From assembly GCF_025567415.1 (NCBI RefSeq), contig NZ_JAOQJV010000007.1:54144-118143 (forward strand): DNA of 64,000 bases, in the 5' to 3' direction. Source of the DNA: Claveliimonas ammoniilytica (GTDB taxonomy: Bacteria; Bacillota; Clostridia; Lachnospirales; Lachnospiraceae). Numbering within the stretch: the stretch's first letter is position 1; each line of letters opens with the position of its first letter. Both the position numbers and the translations under genes were made by a program. The notes under the pieces were generated by a model. The model saw nothing but the letters and a program-made list of their open reading frames with translations. It did no database searches and was not told the origin of the DNA. Below, piece after piece: positions 17,583-26,213 of this stretch.

Positions 17583-17612
17583 AGTATAGCACAGATCTGT
17601 GCAGATTAGCAA
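17583..17612 (-). promoter_or_regulatory. promoter of pyrH operon with palindromic operator candidate
   Basis: TTGCTA (17607-17612) and TATACT (17583-17588) are spaced by 18 bp. The spacer contains the perfect 14-bp palindrome GCACAGATCTGTGC (17589-17602), which abuts the -10 box, a typical location for a repressor site. No matching regulator can be named from the sequence. Confidence 0.6.
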
Positions 17613-17617
17613 TTTAT

Positions 17618-18103
17618 CTATATAATTTCTTTCTGTTCAAAATACCGGATCAGTGCATCTGCACAGCGGTCTACTCCAATATCGGAAGTATTAAGGATCA
17701 TATGGTAGTTATTCACATCTCCCCATGCTTTGCCTGTATGTTCATAATAATACTCAGAACGCTCTGCATCCGTTGTATCCAGCTTCTTCGCAGCCTCTTC
17801 TTCGGATATATTCTCCTTCTTCATAATCCGCGCGATACGATCCTTACGGTCTGCACACACATATATATTAAATACATTCTTCTGATCCTTCAGAATCTCA
17901 GAAGCACATCTTCCCAGTATAATGCACGGCTTCATAGCCAGTTCCTTAATAACTGCTGCCTCTGAATCATAGGAATTACTGCACATTTTTTCTTCCACAT
18001 GTGTCTTATCATACACAGGAATCCCAAGTTGCTCAGACAACTCTCCTGCTATCTGGCTTGCACCGGTTCCGTATCTTCTGCTTATTGTAATTACAAGTTT
18101 CAT
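17618..18103 (-). CDS. Cytidylate kinase-like family protein
   Basis: 161 residues from the ATG at 18103, which AGGAGG precedes; a longer frame to 18130 lacks a ribosome binding site. It is a P-loop kinase-like protein with ITISRRYGTGASQIA at the N-terminus instead of a canonical GxGKST Walker A, typical of the Cytidylate_kin_2 family common in Clostridia. The substrate is not known. It lies between dus and pyrH on the same strand. Confidence 0.8.
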   Translation of the reverse strand: MKLVITISRRYGTGASQIAGELSEQLGIPVYDKTHVEEKMCSNSYDSEAAVIKELAMKPCIILGRCASEILKDQKNVFNIYVCADRKDRIARIMKKENISEEEAAKKLDTTDAERSEYYYEHTGKAWGDVNNYHMILNTSDIGVDRCADALIRYFEQKEII

Positions 18104-18175
18104 AAGCCTGTCCTCCTTTGTAATGTCCAAAACACAAGCCCATTATAACATATCCTTTTCAAAATGGAATAGAAA

Positions 18176-19114
18176 TTATGACACAAAGTCCTGCTCCGCA
18201 AATAACGCATTGACTGCTGATTCGTACACCGGAAGCCGCTCTGCCTTACGGATCTTCTTCGCATATTTTGCAGAATCAGTAAAATGCTGTGCCAGATAAT
18301 ACCATAATTCTTTCATCTTAAAGAGCACCACGCGGTCGCCCGGCATATGCTCTCTGTAAACCTCATACATCCGGTCATGATATTCCCGGATCTGCTCTTT
18401 GGACGGCGCAGCTTTCCCTTTCAGCATTCCTGCCAGTCCGGGATTCACAAGCAATCCTCTTCCAATCATGACTTTAATCGTATCCGGATATGCCTTCATA
18501 AATGTCTTATAAGACGTCACATCTGTAATATCTCCGTTATAGCAAAGTGGTGCTTTTCCATGCTCCACAGCGTATGTATACCACTCCATATTCGGATGAT
18601 TCCGATAATAATCTTTCTGTGTACGCGGATGCACAATCAGTTCCTTTAACGGATATTTGTTGTAGATTTCCAACAGTCTCTCAAATTCTTCCCCATCTTC
18701 TACTCCGATCCTTGTCTTCAGTGAAATCTCACATTCTGTTCTGGCAAATACCTCTTCCAGAAAATGATCCAGTTCCTCCGGTTTTGCTAAAAATCCCGAG
18801 CCACGATACTTAGTCACAACAGTCTTAGACGGACAGCCAAGATTCAGATTCAATTCCGTATATCCATATTCCCGTAGTGTCCGTTCTACCGCCAGAAAGC
18901 AGTCTGCCTGATTCGTCAAAATCTGTGGGATCACATACATTCCTTTATTATGATCCGGCAAAATGTCATTCTTTTCTTTGGTACTAAGCTTCCCCTTCTG
19001 ATTGGCCGCAATAAACGGTGTCATATATTTATCAATATCCGGAAATACTGCCCGACTCACATTTCGATGCAGATATCCGGTAATTCCTTCCATTGGTGCA
19101 TAATATAATTCCAT
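18176..19114 (-). CDS. dus: tRNA-dihydrouridine synthase
   Basis: 312 residues with a TIM-barrel FMN domain and a helical C-terminal domain. The catalytic Cys lies in NLGCPSKTVVTKYRGSGFL (about residue 94), and IVHPRTQKDYY and NGDITD fit FMN and tRNA binding. It reduces specific uridines in the tRNA D-loop. It is followed by the cytidylate-kinase-like gene. Confidence 0.92.
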   Translation of the reverse strand: MELYYAPMEGITGYLHRNVSRAVFPDIDKYMTPFIAANQKGKLSTKEKNDILPDHNKGMYVIPQILTNQADCFLAVERTLREYGYTELNLNLGCPSKTVVTKYRGSGFLAKPEELDHFLEEVFARTECEISLKTRIGVEDGEEFERLLEIYNKYPLKELIVHPRTQKDYYRNHPNMEWYTYAVEHGKAPLCYNGDITDVTSYKTFMKAYPDTIKVMIGRGLLVNPGLAGMLKGKAAPSKEQIREYHDRMYEVYREHMPGDRVVLFKMKELWYYLAQHFTDSAKYAKKIRKAERLPVYESAVNALFAEQDFVS

Positions 19115-19166
19115 TTTCTCTCCTGTTATCCCAGCTGCAGTTTTGTCTTACACGACTTACTGCCAA

Positions 19167-19194
19167 AAAACGCAGGAGCATTTTCCTGCGTTTT
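19167..19194. terminator. terminator of the CoA-transferase gene
   Basis: AAAACGCAGGA pairs with TCCTGCGTTTT around a 6-nt loop, and the minus strand continues with a T-run. It lies between the CoA-transferase stop and the dus start, so dus must have its own promoter. Confidence 0.8.
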
Positions 19195-19229
19195 ATCTTG
19201 ATTTTATCTTAACACTTATTTTCGCTTTC

Positions 19230-20741
19230 TTAAATCTCCACATCAAACGGAAGTAAATCCAAAATATCTTTCTGCTGATCCACACCCGGATATACTTCGA
19301 TCAGTTTCAGTCCCTTCGGTGTCAAACGGAACACACAACGCTCTGTCACATACAGAACTTTCTGACCGTTCTCGATCGCACGTTTGGCTGAGAAGCTGAC
19401 GCTGTTCACTTTATCTACAAACTTCGGAACAGAGCCTTCCTTCTCGATCGTTACAACGCCTTTCTTCTGTGCCACTTCCAGTCCTTTGGCATTGAATGTC
19501 ATGCAGAACACAACCGTCGGTGTCTTAGCCGTAATATTAGCAAATCCTCCAATTCCGGCAAATGCTCCCGGTCCTCTGTGAGCATTAACATTCCCCTGCT
19601 TATCTACTTCCAGCGCACCCATAAAGCAGATGTCCAGACCACCATTATCATACAGGTCAAACTGGTTCGCCATATCATATACGGATGCTGCACCGATCAT
19701 CGCTCCAAAAGCTTCTCCTGACACCGGGAATCCTCCGATACCGCCTGACTCGACAGTCAGTGTGATCATATCCAGAATTCCATTTTTTCTCGCATATCTG
19801 GATACCATCTCCGGCAGACCAATTCCGATATTTACAATGTCGTCTACCCGAAGTTCCTTAGCTGCTCTTCTGCCAATAATATTGCCAGCTACACTGTTCT
19901 TAGAATGCTTCGAAGATACCGTATCAATCTTTTCATTCCAGGTATTCCACTCTTCATATGGAATCTCGAAGCTTCCGGTCAATGCCGTATATGCTTCGTT
20001 ACGCTTCTCCGGTTCTGCTACTACGATCGCATCTACCAGACACCCCGGAATGATCGCATTACGCGGACGAGACGGCGTATCCACCAGACGGTCTACCTGC
20101 ACAATAACCTTACCGCGGTTCGCTTTAACGGCCTGACAAATAGACAGTGCGTCTCCTGACATAAACATATCATCGAATGTAATATTTCCCTTGCGGTCTG
20201 CTGCTGTACCCTTGATCAATGCTACTGTGATCTTCGGCAGTTTATAATAAAGGAATTCATCTCCATCCACCTCTACATGCTTCACCAGAGAATCATCGAT
20301 CGAGATGCGGTTGATTCCAGGACCTCCTTTTCTAGGATCCACAAAGATATCCAGTCCGACTTTAGACAATGCTCCAGGAAGTCCGCCTGCCTGCGCACGG
20401 ATTGCATGAGAAATGCATCCAAGAGGCAGATTATATGCTTCAAAGCGATCTTCTAATACTAATTTCTTAGTACTCATCATGGCGCCAAAATGCCCACATA
20501 TCAGACGATCCACAGCACCTTCGCGAATATATCTCTCTGCATTATGATCCTCGTCCCAGACGCCAAATCCGGCACTGGATATTATCGTCAAATGGGTCGG
20601 TGACTGCATTCTCTCGTATCTGCGGTAAATCGCCTCATGCAATTCAACCGGGTTCTCGATGCCAACAAATGAATTCACGCAGATGCAGTCCCCATCTCGG
20701 ATCAGACGGATTGCCTCATCCGAACTCATAATTTCATACAT
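19230..20741 (-). CDS. Acyl-CoA:acetate/propionate CoA-transferase (family I, fused subunits)
   Basis: 503 residues, with the alpha-like half (about 1-250) fused to the beta-like half (about 265-500) as in propionate CoA-transferase. The catalytic glutamate is in LTVESGGIGGFPVSG (near residue 325). It moves CoA between short-chain acids and probably works in fermentation (acetate, propionate, butyrate or lactate). The exact acid pair cannot be told from sequence. It appears monocistronic. Confidence 0.88.
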   Translation of the reverse strand: MYEIMSSDEAIRLIRDGDCICVNSFVGIENPVELHEAIYRRYERMQSPTHLTIISSAGFGVWDEDHNAERYIREGAVDRLICGHFGAMMSTKKLVLEDRFEAYNLPLGCISHAIRAQAGGLPGALSKVGLDIFVDPRKGGPGINRISIDDSLVKHVEVDGDEFLYYKLPKITVALIKGTAADRKGNITFDDMFMSGDALSICQAVKANRGKVIVQVDRLVDTPSRPRNAIIPGCLVDAIVVAEPEKRNEAYTALTGSFEIPYEEWNTWNEKIDTVSSKHSKNSVAGNIIGRRAAKELRVDDIVNIGIGLPEMVSRYARKNGILDMITLTVESGGIGGFPVSGEAFGAMIGAASVYDMANQFDLYDNGGLDICFMGALEVDKQGNVNAHRGPGAFAGIGGFANITAKTPTVVFCMTFNAKGLEVAQKKGVVTIEKEGSVPKFVDKVNSVSFSAKRAIENGQKVLYVTERCVFRLTPKGLKLIEVYPGVDQQKDILDLLPFDVEI

Positions 20742-20816
20742 AAATCTTTCTCCTGTTCCATATTCTGATTACGTCGTATCTTTTTTATTTTAACTGATTC
20801 ATGTATGTAAGTCCAG

Positions 20817-21713
20817 TTATTTCTTACGTTCTGCAAGTGTTGTAACTGCAAGATAGACCATTCCAAGTAGCACAATACTTCCAATTAACACTGCGATCAT
20901 TTCAGATGTGCTCACCACGTGCCCGCGAAAGACCGGATTACAATCCAGTGTACCTGCAATTGCTGTCACTGCATCATCCGGAAACTTCTGATCTTTCATT
21001 TCTTCAAATACACCCCGGAGCATATGATTCTTCAGCAAAGAGGTACCATAGGTTCCCGGGAGATATGACAGAAATTTCTGCAGACCACTGCTAAAATTAG
21101 ACATAGGCATATAGGCACCGCAGACAAATCCATATCCTGCACTCACGATCGTTCCGACAGCTGACAGCTGTCCCTGCGTCTTCAGCGGATAACAGATGAT
21201 ACTGGACAGCACTGCGCCAAATAATACTAACAGAATCACATCCAGAATGATCCAGGCAATATCTGTTCCGTTCAGATACCATCCCATATGCTTCACATAG
21301 ATCAGGCACATCACTACTGCCAGAAAATTAACCATAAGCGAGTTCAACACCGTTGAGCAGAAATATCCAATATAAAGTGTCGGTCTGTGCACCGGTGATA
21401 CATCAAAATCTTTTCTAGCTCCACTTGCTTTATCCTGTATCATCGTCAGATTCACGCAGAAAGTCACAGTCACACAGCTGACTGCCAGCAGTGCCGCTGC
21501 AAGCTGTCCGGCTACCGTACCGTTCACCAGCTTTTCTGATACATTCATCACCCCTGGCAGAGCTGATTGCAAGGAATCCTTATATACATTCTGCAGAAAT
21601 GTCGCATATAACACAATCAGAATGATCGGTGTGATCAGAGACGAAATCAGCATTCCCTTATCTCGGAAAAATAATTGACGGTTACGCTTAATCAATGCAA
21701 ATACTGTTCTCAT
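20817..21713 (-). CDS. ABC-2 type transporter permease
   Basis: 298 residues with about six membrane helices and a large extracytoplasmic loop after the first, in the ABC2_membrane pattern. It starts inside the last codons of the ATPase gene (4-bp overlap) and forms an exporter with it. The substrate is unknown; relatives export drugs, lantibiotics or polysaccharides. Confidence 0.85.
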   Translation of the reverse strand: MRTVFALIKRNRQLFFRDKGMLISSLITPIILIVLYATFLQNVYKDSLQSALPGVMNVSEKLVNGTVAGQLAAALLAVSCVTVTFCVNLTMIQDKASGARKDFDVSPVHRPTLYIGYFCSTVLNSLMVNFLAVVMCLIYVKHMGWYLNGTDIAWIILDVILLVLFGAVLSSIICYPLKTQGQLSAVGTIVSAGYGFVCGAYMPMSNFSSGLQKFLSYLPGTYGTSLLKNHMLRGVFEEMKDQKFPDDAVTAIAGTLDCNPVFRGHVVSTSEMIAVLIGSIVLLGMVYLAVTTLAERKK

Positions 21714-22624
21714 TTCTCATCACCTCCCAACGACTTACCTGTGACCGTCAAAAAGACATCATCCATGCCACCTTTTACCACTTCAAAATCACGAAACATC
21801 TCCCTGTTATCCGCGATCAGTTTCGCCGCTTCTGTCGTTGATGCTACCGTTAACTGGTAACCGTCCCGGATCTCTTTATATTTCTTGCCCAACGACTTCA
21901 CTTCATCTTCCGTCACTCCATACAGTAAAATGTAATCTTCCACGTACTTTTCTTTCAACTCGTGAGGTGTTCCTTCCGTCACAATACTTCCACTGTCCAG
22001 GATCACCACATAATCTGCTGTTGCCGCCTCTTCCATATAGTGGGTTGTTAGGAATACCGTCATCTGCTCCTTTTCACGCAGTTCTTCAATCACGCTCCAG
22101 ATCACCTTTCGGGTCTGCGGATCAAGTCCGGTCGTCGGCTCATCCAGGATCAGAATCTCCGGTCTGTGAAGCAGTGCTCTCGCGATGTCAATTCTTCTCC
22201 TCTGTCCACCGGATAGCTTTCCAACCGGCCGATTCAGATAATCATCAAACCTCAGCAACTCAATCAATTCTTTCAATCGATCATCAAATGCTTTCCCGGT
22301 AATACCGTATAATGCTGCCCTGCTTTTCAGATTCTCCTTCACAGTCAACGGTTTGTCCAGTACACTGTCCTGGAACACAAGTCCCAGCAGATACCGTTTA
22401 TCCAATCCTGCTTTCGTGCTGTCTGCACCGTGGATCTGCACCTCGCCGCTGTCCTTGCCAAGTTGTCCGCAGAGGATGGATATTGTCGTACTCTTTCCTG
22501 CTCCATTTACTCCCAGAAATGCAAACAACTCACCTCGCTTCACCCGGAAGCTTAAGTCCTTCACTGCATGTACATTGCCAAAAGATTTATTCAGCTCTCT
22601 TACTTCAATTACATTCTTATTCAT
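21710..22624 (-). CDS. ABC transporter ATP-binding protein
   Basis: 304 residues from the ATG at 22624 (GGAGAG four bases upstream); a TTG 12 bp earlier is less likely. Walker A GVNGAGKST, signature LSGGQRRR, Walker B ILILDEPTTGLDP and the H-loop TTHYMEEA are all present. The extra 80 C-terminal residues (after residue 215) resemble the DrrA/CcmA-type regulatory tail. It pairs with the permease that overlaps it. Confidence 0.93.
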   Translation of the reverse strand: MNKNVIEVRELNKSFGNVHAVKDLSFRVKRGELFAFLGVNGAGKSTTISILCGQLGKDSGEVQIHGADSTKAGLDKRYLLGLVFQDSVLDKPLTVKENLKSRAALYGITGKAFDDRLKELIELLRFDDYLNRPVGKLSGGQRRRIDIARALLHRPEILILDEPTTGLDPQTRKVIWSVIEELREKEQMTVFLTTHYMEEAATADYVVILDSGSIVTEGTPHELKEKYVEDYILLYGVTEDEVKSLGKKYKEIRDGYQLTVASTTEAAKLIADNREMFRDFEVVKGGMDDVFLTVTGKSLGGDEK

Positions 22625-22781
22625 AATGCTCTCCAATCATCTCATTCCCAGTTACAATTCTATTGTAGCAGATATTATTAAAAAGAAATGTTAAATCTTT
22701 TTTTGCTGTCACATATGCAACGCCTGCCGGAGCCTGTATATGATTCTTGCAAAACAGCTTACCTTTAACCAAACAATGCTA

Positions 22782-22901
22782 TTACAGCTGCACCATTGGC
22801 TGATTTTCATCTGGAATTCTCGCAACTTCACTAAAATAATTATCCTTATAAAATTGAATCAATTTTTCTTTGTCTATATTATATGAAAATCCGCTTAACA
22901 T
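22782..22901 (-). pseudogene. short ORF, possible gene remnant
   Basis: A 39-residue frame reading MLSGFSYNIDKEK to DENQPMVQL. It has no good ribosome binding site (AAGGG is 13 nt away). It lies in a 370-bp gap between the ABC ATPase gene and tsf that otherwise contains only the tsf terminator. The protein-like composition suggests a decayed gene, but I recognise no family. It could be chance. Confidence 0.3.
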
Positions 22902-22933
22902 ATCAATTCATTTTCCCTTGAGTTTCCATAAAA

Positions 22934-22975
22934 ATAACCCTCACAAACAGTGTCGTCACCATTTGCAAGGGTTAT
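22934..22975 (-). terminator. terminator after tsf
   Basis: ATAACCCT and AGGGTTAT arms enclose secondary CAAA/TTTG pairing, and TTTTTA follows on the minus strand. It ends the rpsB-tsf transcript 30 bp after the tsf stop, separating it from pyrH. Confidence 0.7.
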
Positions 22976-23006
22976 CATCATTTCAGAAATCTAACACAAT
23001 ATTCAA

Positions 23007-23933
23007 TTATGCGTTCATCTGAGCTGCAACTTCAGCTGCGAAGTCTTCGTTCTTCTTCTCAAGACCTTCACCTGTCTCGAAACGAACGAACTTCTTAACT
23101 GTCAGGTTAGCACCTGTCTCTTTTGCAACTTTCTCTACATACTTAGCAACTGTAAGATCTCCGTCCTGAACGTATACCTGATCCAGCAGACAGATCTCTT
23201 TCATCTCTTTGTTAAGACGTCCGATCAGCATCTTCTCGATAATGTTATCTGGCTTGTTAGCATTCTTAGGATCGTTCTTAGCCTGAGCAAGAAGAATCTC
23301 TTTCTCTTTGTCAAGGAACTCCTGAGATACTTCATCACGAGATACATACTTCGGAGACATAGCTGCAACCTGCATAGCTACGTTCTTCAGGCATGCCTTA
23401 ACTTCATCGTTGACAACATCTGTATCAGCCTCTACGAGAACACCGATACGTCCGCCACCGTGAATATAAGCAACGATACATCCGTCAGACTCAAGCTTCT
23501 CGAATCTTCTGATGTTAAGGTTCTCACCGATTACAGCGATCTTCTCTGTCAGAGCATCTTTAACTGTCTTAGATGCATCCTCATTCCAAGCCTCAGCCAT
23601 GAATGAATCCATATCTTTAGAATCAGAACCGATTGCCTGATTAACAACAGCCTTAACAAATCCCTGGAACTCAGCGTTCTTTGCTACGAAGTCTGTCTCA
23701 GAGTTAACTTCAACGATTGCTGCTGTCTTGTCATCACGAACTTCAGCCATAACAATACCTTCTGCTGCGATACGTCCAGCTTTTTTAACAGCCTTAGCTT
23801 CTCCGTTCTTTCTCAGAAACTCGATTGCTTCTTCCATGTTACCGTTTGTCTCGTTCAGAGCCTTCTTACAGTCCATCATTCCGGCACCGGTCAGTTCTCT
23901 TAACTCTTTTACCATACTAGCTGTGATTGCCAT
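23007..23933 (-). CDS. tsf: Elongation factor Ts
   Basis: 308 residues. The N-terminal UBA domain and signature LRELTGAGMMDCKKAL are present, as is the core SETDFVAKN motif. It is the nucleotide-exchange factor for EF-Tu. It lies 30 bp downstream of rpsB in the conserved rpsB-tsf operon. Confidence 0.98.
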   Translation of the reverse strand: MAITASMVKELRELTGAGMMDCKKALNETNGNMEEAIEFLRKNGEAKAVKKAGRIAAEGIVMAEVRDDKTAAIVEVNSETDFVAKNAEFQGFVKAVVNQAIGSDSKDMDSFMAEAWNEDASKTVKDALTEKIAVIGENLNIRRFEKLESDGCIVAYIHGGGRIGVLVEADTDVVNDEVKACLKNVAMQVAAMSPKYVSRDEVSQEFLDKEKEILLAQAKNDPKNANKPDNIIEKMLIGRLNKEMKEICLLDQVYVQDGDLTVAKYVEKVAKETGANLTVKKFVRFETGEGLEKKNEDFAAEVAAQMNA

Positions 23934-23963
23934 CTTTCATTTCCTCCTGTCGCTTGATACTTA

Positions 23964-24698
23964 TTACTCTTCAACTGCCTCTGCAGCTTCTTCTACGTTC
24001 TCTTCGTATCCTGCTTCACCCTGTCTTGCTTCGATAACAGCATCTGCCATCTTAGAAACAATCAGTTTTACAGCGCGGATAGCGTCATCGTTTCCAGGAA
24101 TTACATAGTCCAGTTCTTCCGGATCACAGTTAGTATCTGCGATTCCGATAAGTGGAATACCAAGTGTGTGTGCTTCCTGAACACAGATTCTTTCTTTCTT
24201 AGGATCTACGATAAAGATAGCATCTGGGAGCTTCTTCATATCTTTGATACCGCCAAGGTTCTTCTCAAGTTTCTCCCACTCTTTCTTAAGCTGGATAACT
24301 TCTTTCTTAGGCAGTACATCGAATGTTCCGTCTTCAGACATTCTCTCGATATCTTTCAGGCGTGCGATTCTGCTCTTGATTGTCTTGAAGTTTGTAAGCA
24401 TACCTCCAAGCCATCTCTCATTTACATAAAACATTCCGCAACGTTCAGCTTCTACTTTGATAGCATCCTGAGCCTGTTTCTTAGTTCCTACAAAAAGAAT
24501 GTTTCCACCCTCTGCTGCGATATCAGCTACTGCTTTGTATGCATCGTCAACCATTCCTACTGATTTCTGCAGGTCGATGATGTAGATACCGTTACGCTCT
24601 GTGTAGATATACGGAGCCATTTTAGGATTCCATCTTCTTGTCTGATGTCCGAAATGAACACCTGCTTCTAAAAGTTGCTTCATTGAAATAACGCTCAT
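23964..24698 (-). CDS. rpsB: 30S ribosomal protein S2
   Basis: 244 residues from the ATG at 24698, chosen because GGAGGAAAGAAAC lies directly upstream; the frame is open a further 14 codons. The S2 signatures VHFGHQTRRWNPKM and PDAIFIVDPKKE are intact. The acidic C-terminus is normal for Clostridia. It is first in the rpsB-tsf operon, with a structured leader of about 115 nt. Confidence 0.98.
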   Translation of the reverse strand: MSVISMKQLLEAGVHFGHQTRRWNPKMAPYIYTERNGIYIIDLQKSVGMVDDAYKAVADIAAEGGNILFVGTKKQAQDAIKVEAERCGMFYVNERWLGGMLTNFKTIKSRIARLKDIERMSEDGTFDVLPKKEVIQLKKEWEKLEKNLGGIKDMKKLPDAIFIVDPKKERICVQEAHTLGIPLIGIADTNCDPEELDYVIPGNDDAIRAVKLIVSKMADAVIEARQGEAGYEENVEEAAEAVEE

Positions 24699-24812
24699 GT
24701 TTCTTTCCTCCATTTGGTTTTTTACTTCCGCGCCTCTCATGTCCTATGAAACCGGTTTTCTTTGAAAACTTAGGCACCTTCACAGGTATCGTTGCGCGTG
24801 TTTTTTTGCGAC
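24699..24812 (-). promoter_or_regulatory. structured 5' leader of rpsB
   Basis: The leader contains CCTGTGAA pairing with TTTCATAGG around an inner AGTTTTC-AAA-GAAAACC hairpin, then the ribosome binding site. This agrees in position with autogenous S2 leader elements known in bacteria, but I could not match a specific published consensus. Confidence 0.45.
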
Positions 24813-24818
24813 CTTTAA

Positions 24819-24847
24819 ATTTTATCATAAAAAATGCGTAAATGCAA
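24819..24847 (-). promoter_or_regulatory. sigma-A promoter of rpsB-tsf
   Basis: TTGCAT (24842-24847), 17-bp spacer, TAAAAT (24819-24824). The -35 box lies inside the 3' arm of the terminator hairpin of the upstream gene. Confidence 0.7.
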
Positions 24848-24868
24848 GGTATTTCCCGCATTTACGCA
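24829..24868 (-). terminator. terminator of the NlpC/P60 gene
   Basis: TGCGTAAATGC pairs perfectly with GCATTTACGCA (11 bp, 12-nt loop) and is followed on the minus strand by a T-run. It overlaps the rpsB promoter. Confidence 0.8.
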
Positions 24869-24920
24869 ACTTTTATGCAACATTCTGCATTTGTTAATTT
24901 TCACTATTCCTATATCTGCC

Positions 24921-26090
24921 TTACAGCACTCTTCGAACACACCTCAACGTACGATACTGGCAGTTAGAAAACTCTACAATACCTACACCTGGTGAAGAGG
25001 CATGGATAATACCGCCTGATCCGTTATATATACCAACATGACCGTAATAACACAGAAGGTCTCCCGCCTTTGCCTGCGATAACGGAATCTCTACACCACA
25101 CAATGCCTGTGCGGAATCTACTCTTGGAAGTGATACTCCAAATGCTGCATAGATCTGCTGAGTGAATCCGGAACAGTCAATTCCATTCGTCAGGCTGTTA
25201 CCACCGTATACATACGGATTACCGATAAACTGCCTTGCATACGCCACTACTGCTGCTCCGTCTCTTCCCTGTGGCGGCACATAACTGCTGTTATTAGACG
25301 ATGAATTGTTGGAACTATTATTTCCACTGTTGCTGGAATTATTATTGGAATTCGAATTACCTGAATTACTATTGCTGTTCGAATTATTATTACTCTGCTG
25401 TGTATTATTCTGAGTCGTATTCGTCTGTGTATTCGGAGCAGCCGCTGCTGCCTGCGCAGCTTCTTCCTGCGCTTTCCGCTCAGCTTCCTGTCTTGCAGCT
25501 ATCGCATCCTGAATACTCTGATCCAACTGTGCGATCTCAGACTGCTTATCTTCCAGTGTAGCTGTAAGAGAGGCTTTCTCGCCCTCCAACTCGGTCTGCA
25601 TCGTCTGCATCTGCTCATATTCATCCTGCAGATCATTCTTCATAGTCTCGACCTGCTTGGTGGTTGCTTCGTATTCACTCAGCTTATCCCTGTCATAGGA
25701 ATGTACTTCTGCCACATATTCTGCTTTATTCAAAAGATCTGTAAAACTGGTGGATGAAAATAATGTCTCAAGCAGACTGCTATTCCCCTCTTCGTACATA
25801 TACTTAATACGAAGCTTCATTGACTCATACTGCTCAGTCTGCTTTGCAGCAGCTTCCTCTAAATCATCTCCCGCCTTTTCAACCTCTTCCTGCTTCTTAT
25901 CCAGATCAGCTTCAAGTGTATCAATCTTATCCAGAGTCTGTGTCAACTGTTCCTGAAGAGAACTAGCTTCCGTCTCTGCCTGATCTTTGTTCTTTTGCAT
26001 ATCTTCCAATGTAGTAGCAAAAACAGGTGACACGATCATGGAACTGATCAACAACGCGGTTAACAACGCCTGTACAATTCTATTCTTCAT
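24921..26090 (-). CDS. Secreted coiled-coil NlpC/P60 peptidoglycan endopeptidase
   Basis: 389 residues. A signal peptide ends near VFAT (about residue 26), a long coiled coil of the PcsB/CwlO type covers 28-215, and an Asn/Ser/Gln/Thr-rich linker spans about 222-272. A C-terminal NlpC/P60 domain (275-389) has the catalytic Cys in NGIDCSGF and His in YGHVGIY. It probably cleaves D-Glu-diamino acid bonds in stem peptides during growth or separation. CwlO-like enzymes are often activated by FtsEX through the coiled coil. It is monocistronic. Confidence 0.9.
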   Translation of the reverse strand: MKNRIVQALLTALLISSMIVSPVFATTLEDMQKNKDQAETEASSLQEQLTQTLDKIDTLEADLDKKQEEVEKAGDDLEEAAAKQTEQYESMKLRIKYMYEEGNSSLLETLFSSTSFTDLLNKAEYVAEVHSYDRDKLSEYEATTKQVETMKNDLQDEYEQMQTMQTELEGEKASLTATLEDKQSEIAQLDQSIQDAIAARQEAERKAQEEAAQAAAAAPNTQTNTTQNNTQQSNNNSNSNSNSGNSNSNNNSSNSGNNSSNNSSSNNSSYVPPQGRDGAAVVAYARQFIGNPYVYGGNSLTNGIDCSGFTQQIYAAFGVSLPRVDSAQALCGVEIPLSQAKAGDLLCYYGHVGIYNGSGGIIHASSPGVGIVEFSNCQYRTLRCVRRVL

Positions 26091-26144
26091 ATCTATCCCT
26101 CTTATTCTGTTCTTATACTTAAATTACCCCTACTATACTTTTAT

Positions 26145-26173
26145 AGCATACTACATTTTGCAGGTCATTTCAA
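26145..26173 (-). promoter_or_regulatory. promoter of the NlpC/P60 gene
   Basis: TTGAAA (26168-26173), 17-bp spacer, TATGCT (26145-26150), about 55 bp before the ATG. Confidence 0.55.
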
Positions 26174-26213
26174 TGTATATTTCGTGTTTTGTAATACTTT
26201 TGTAACATTTTTA

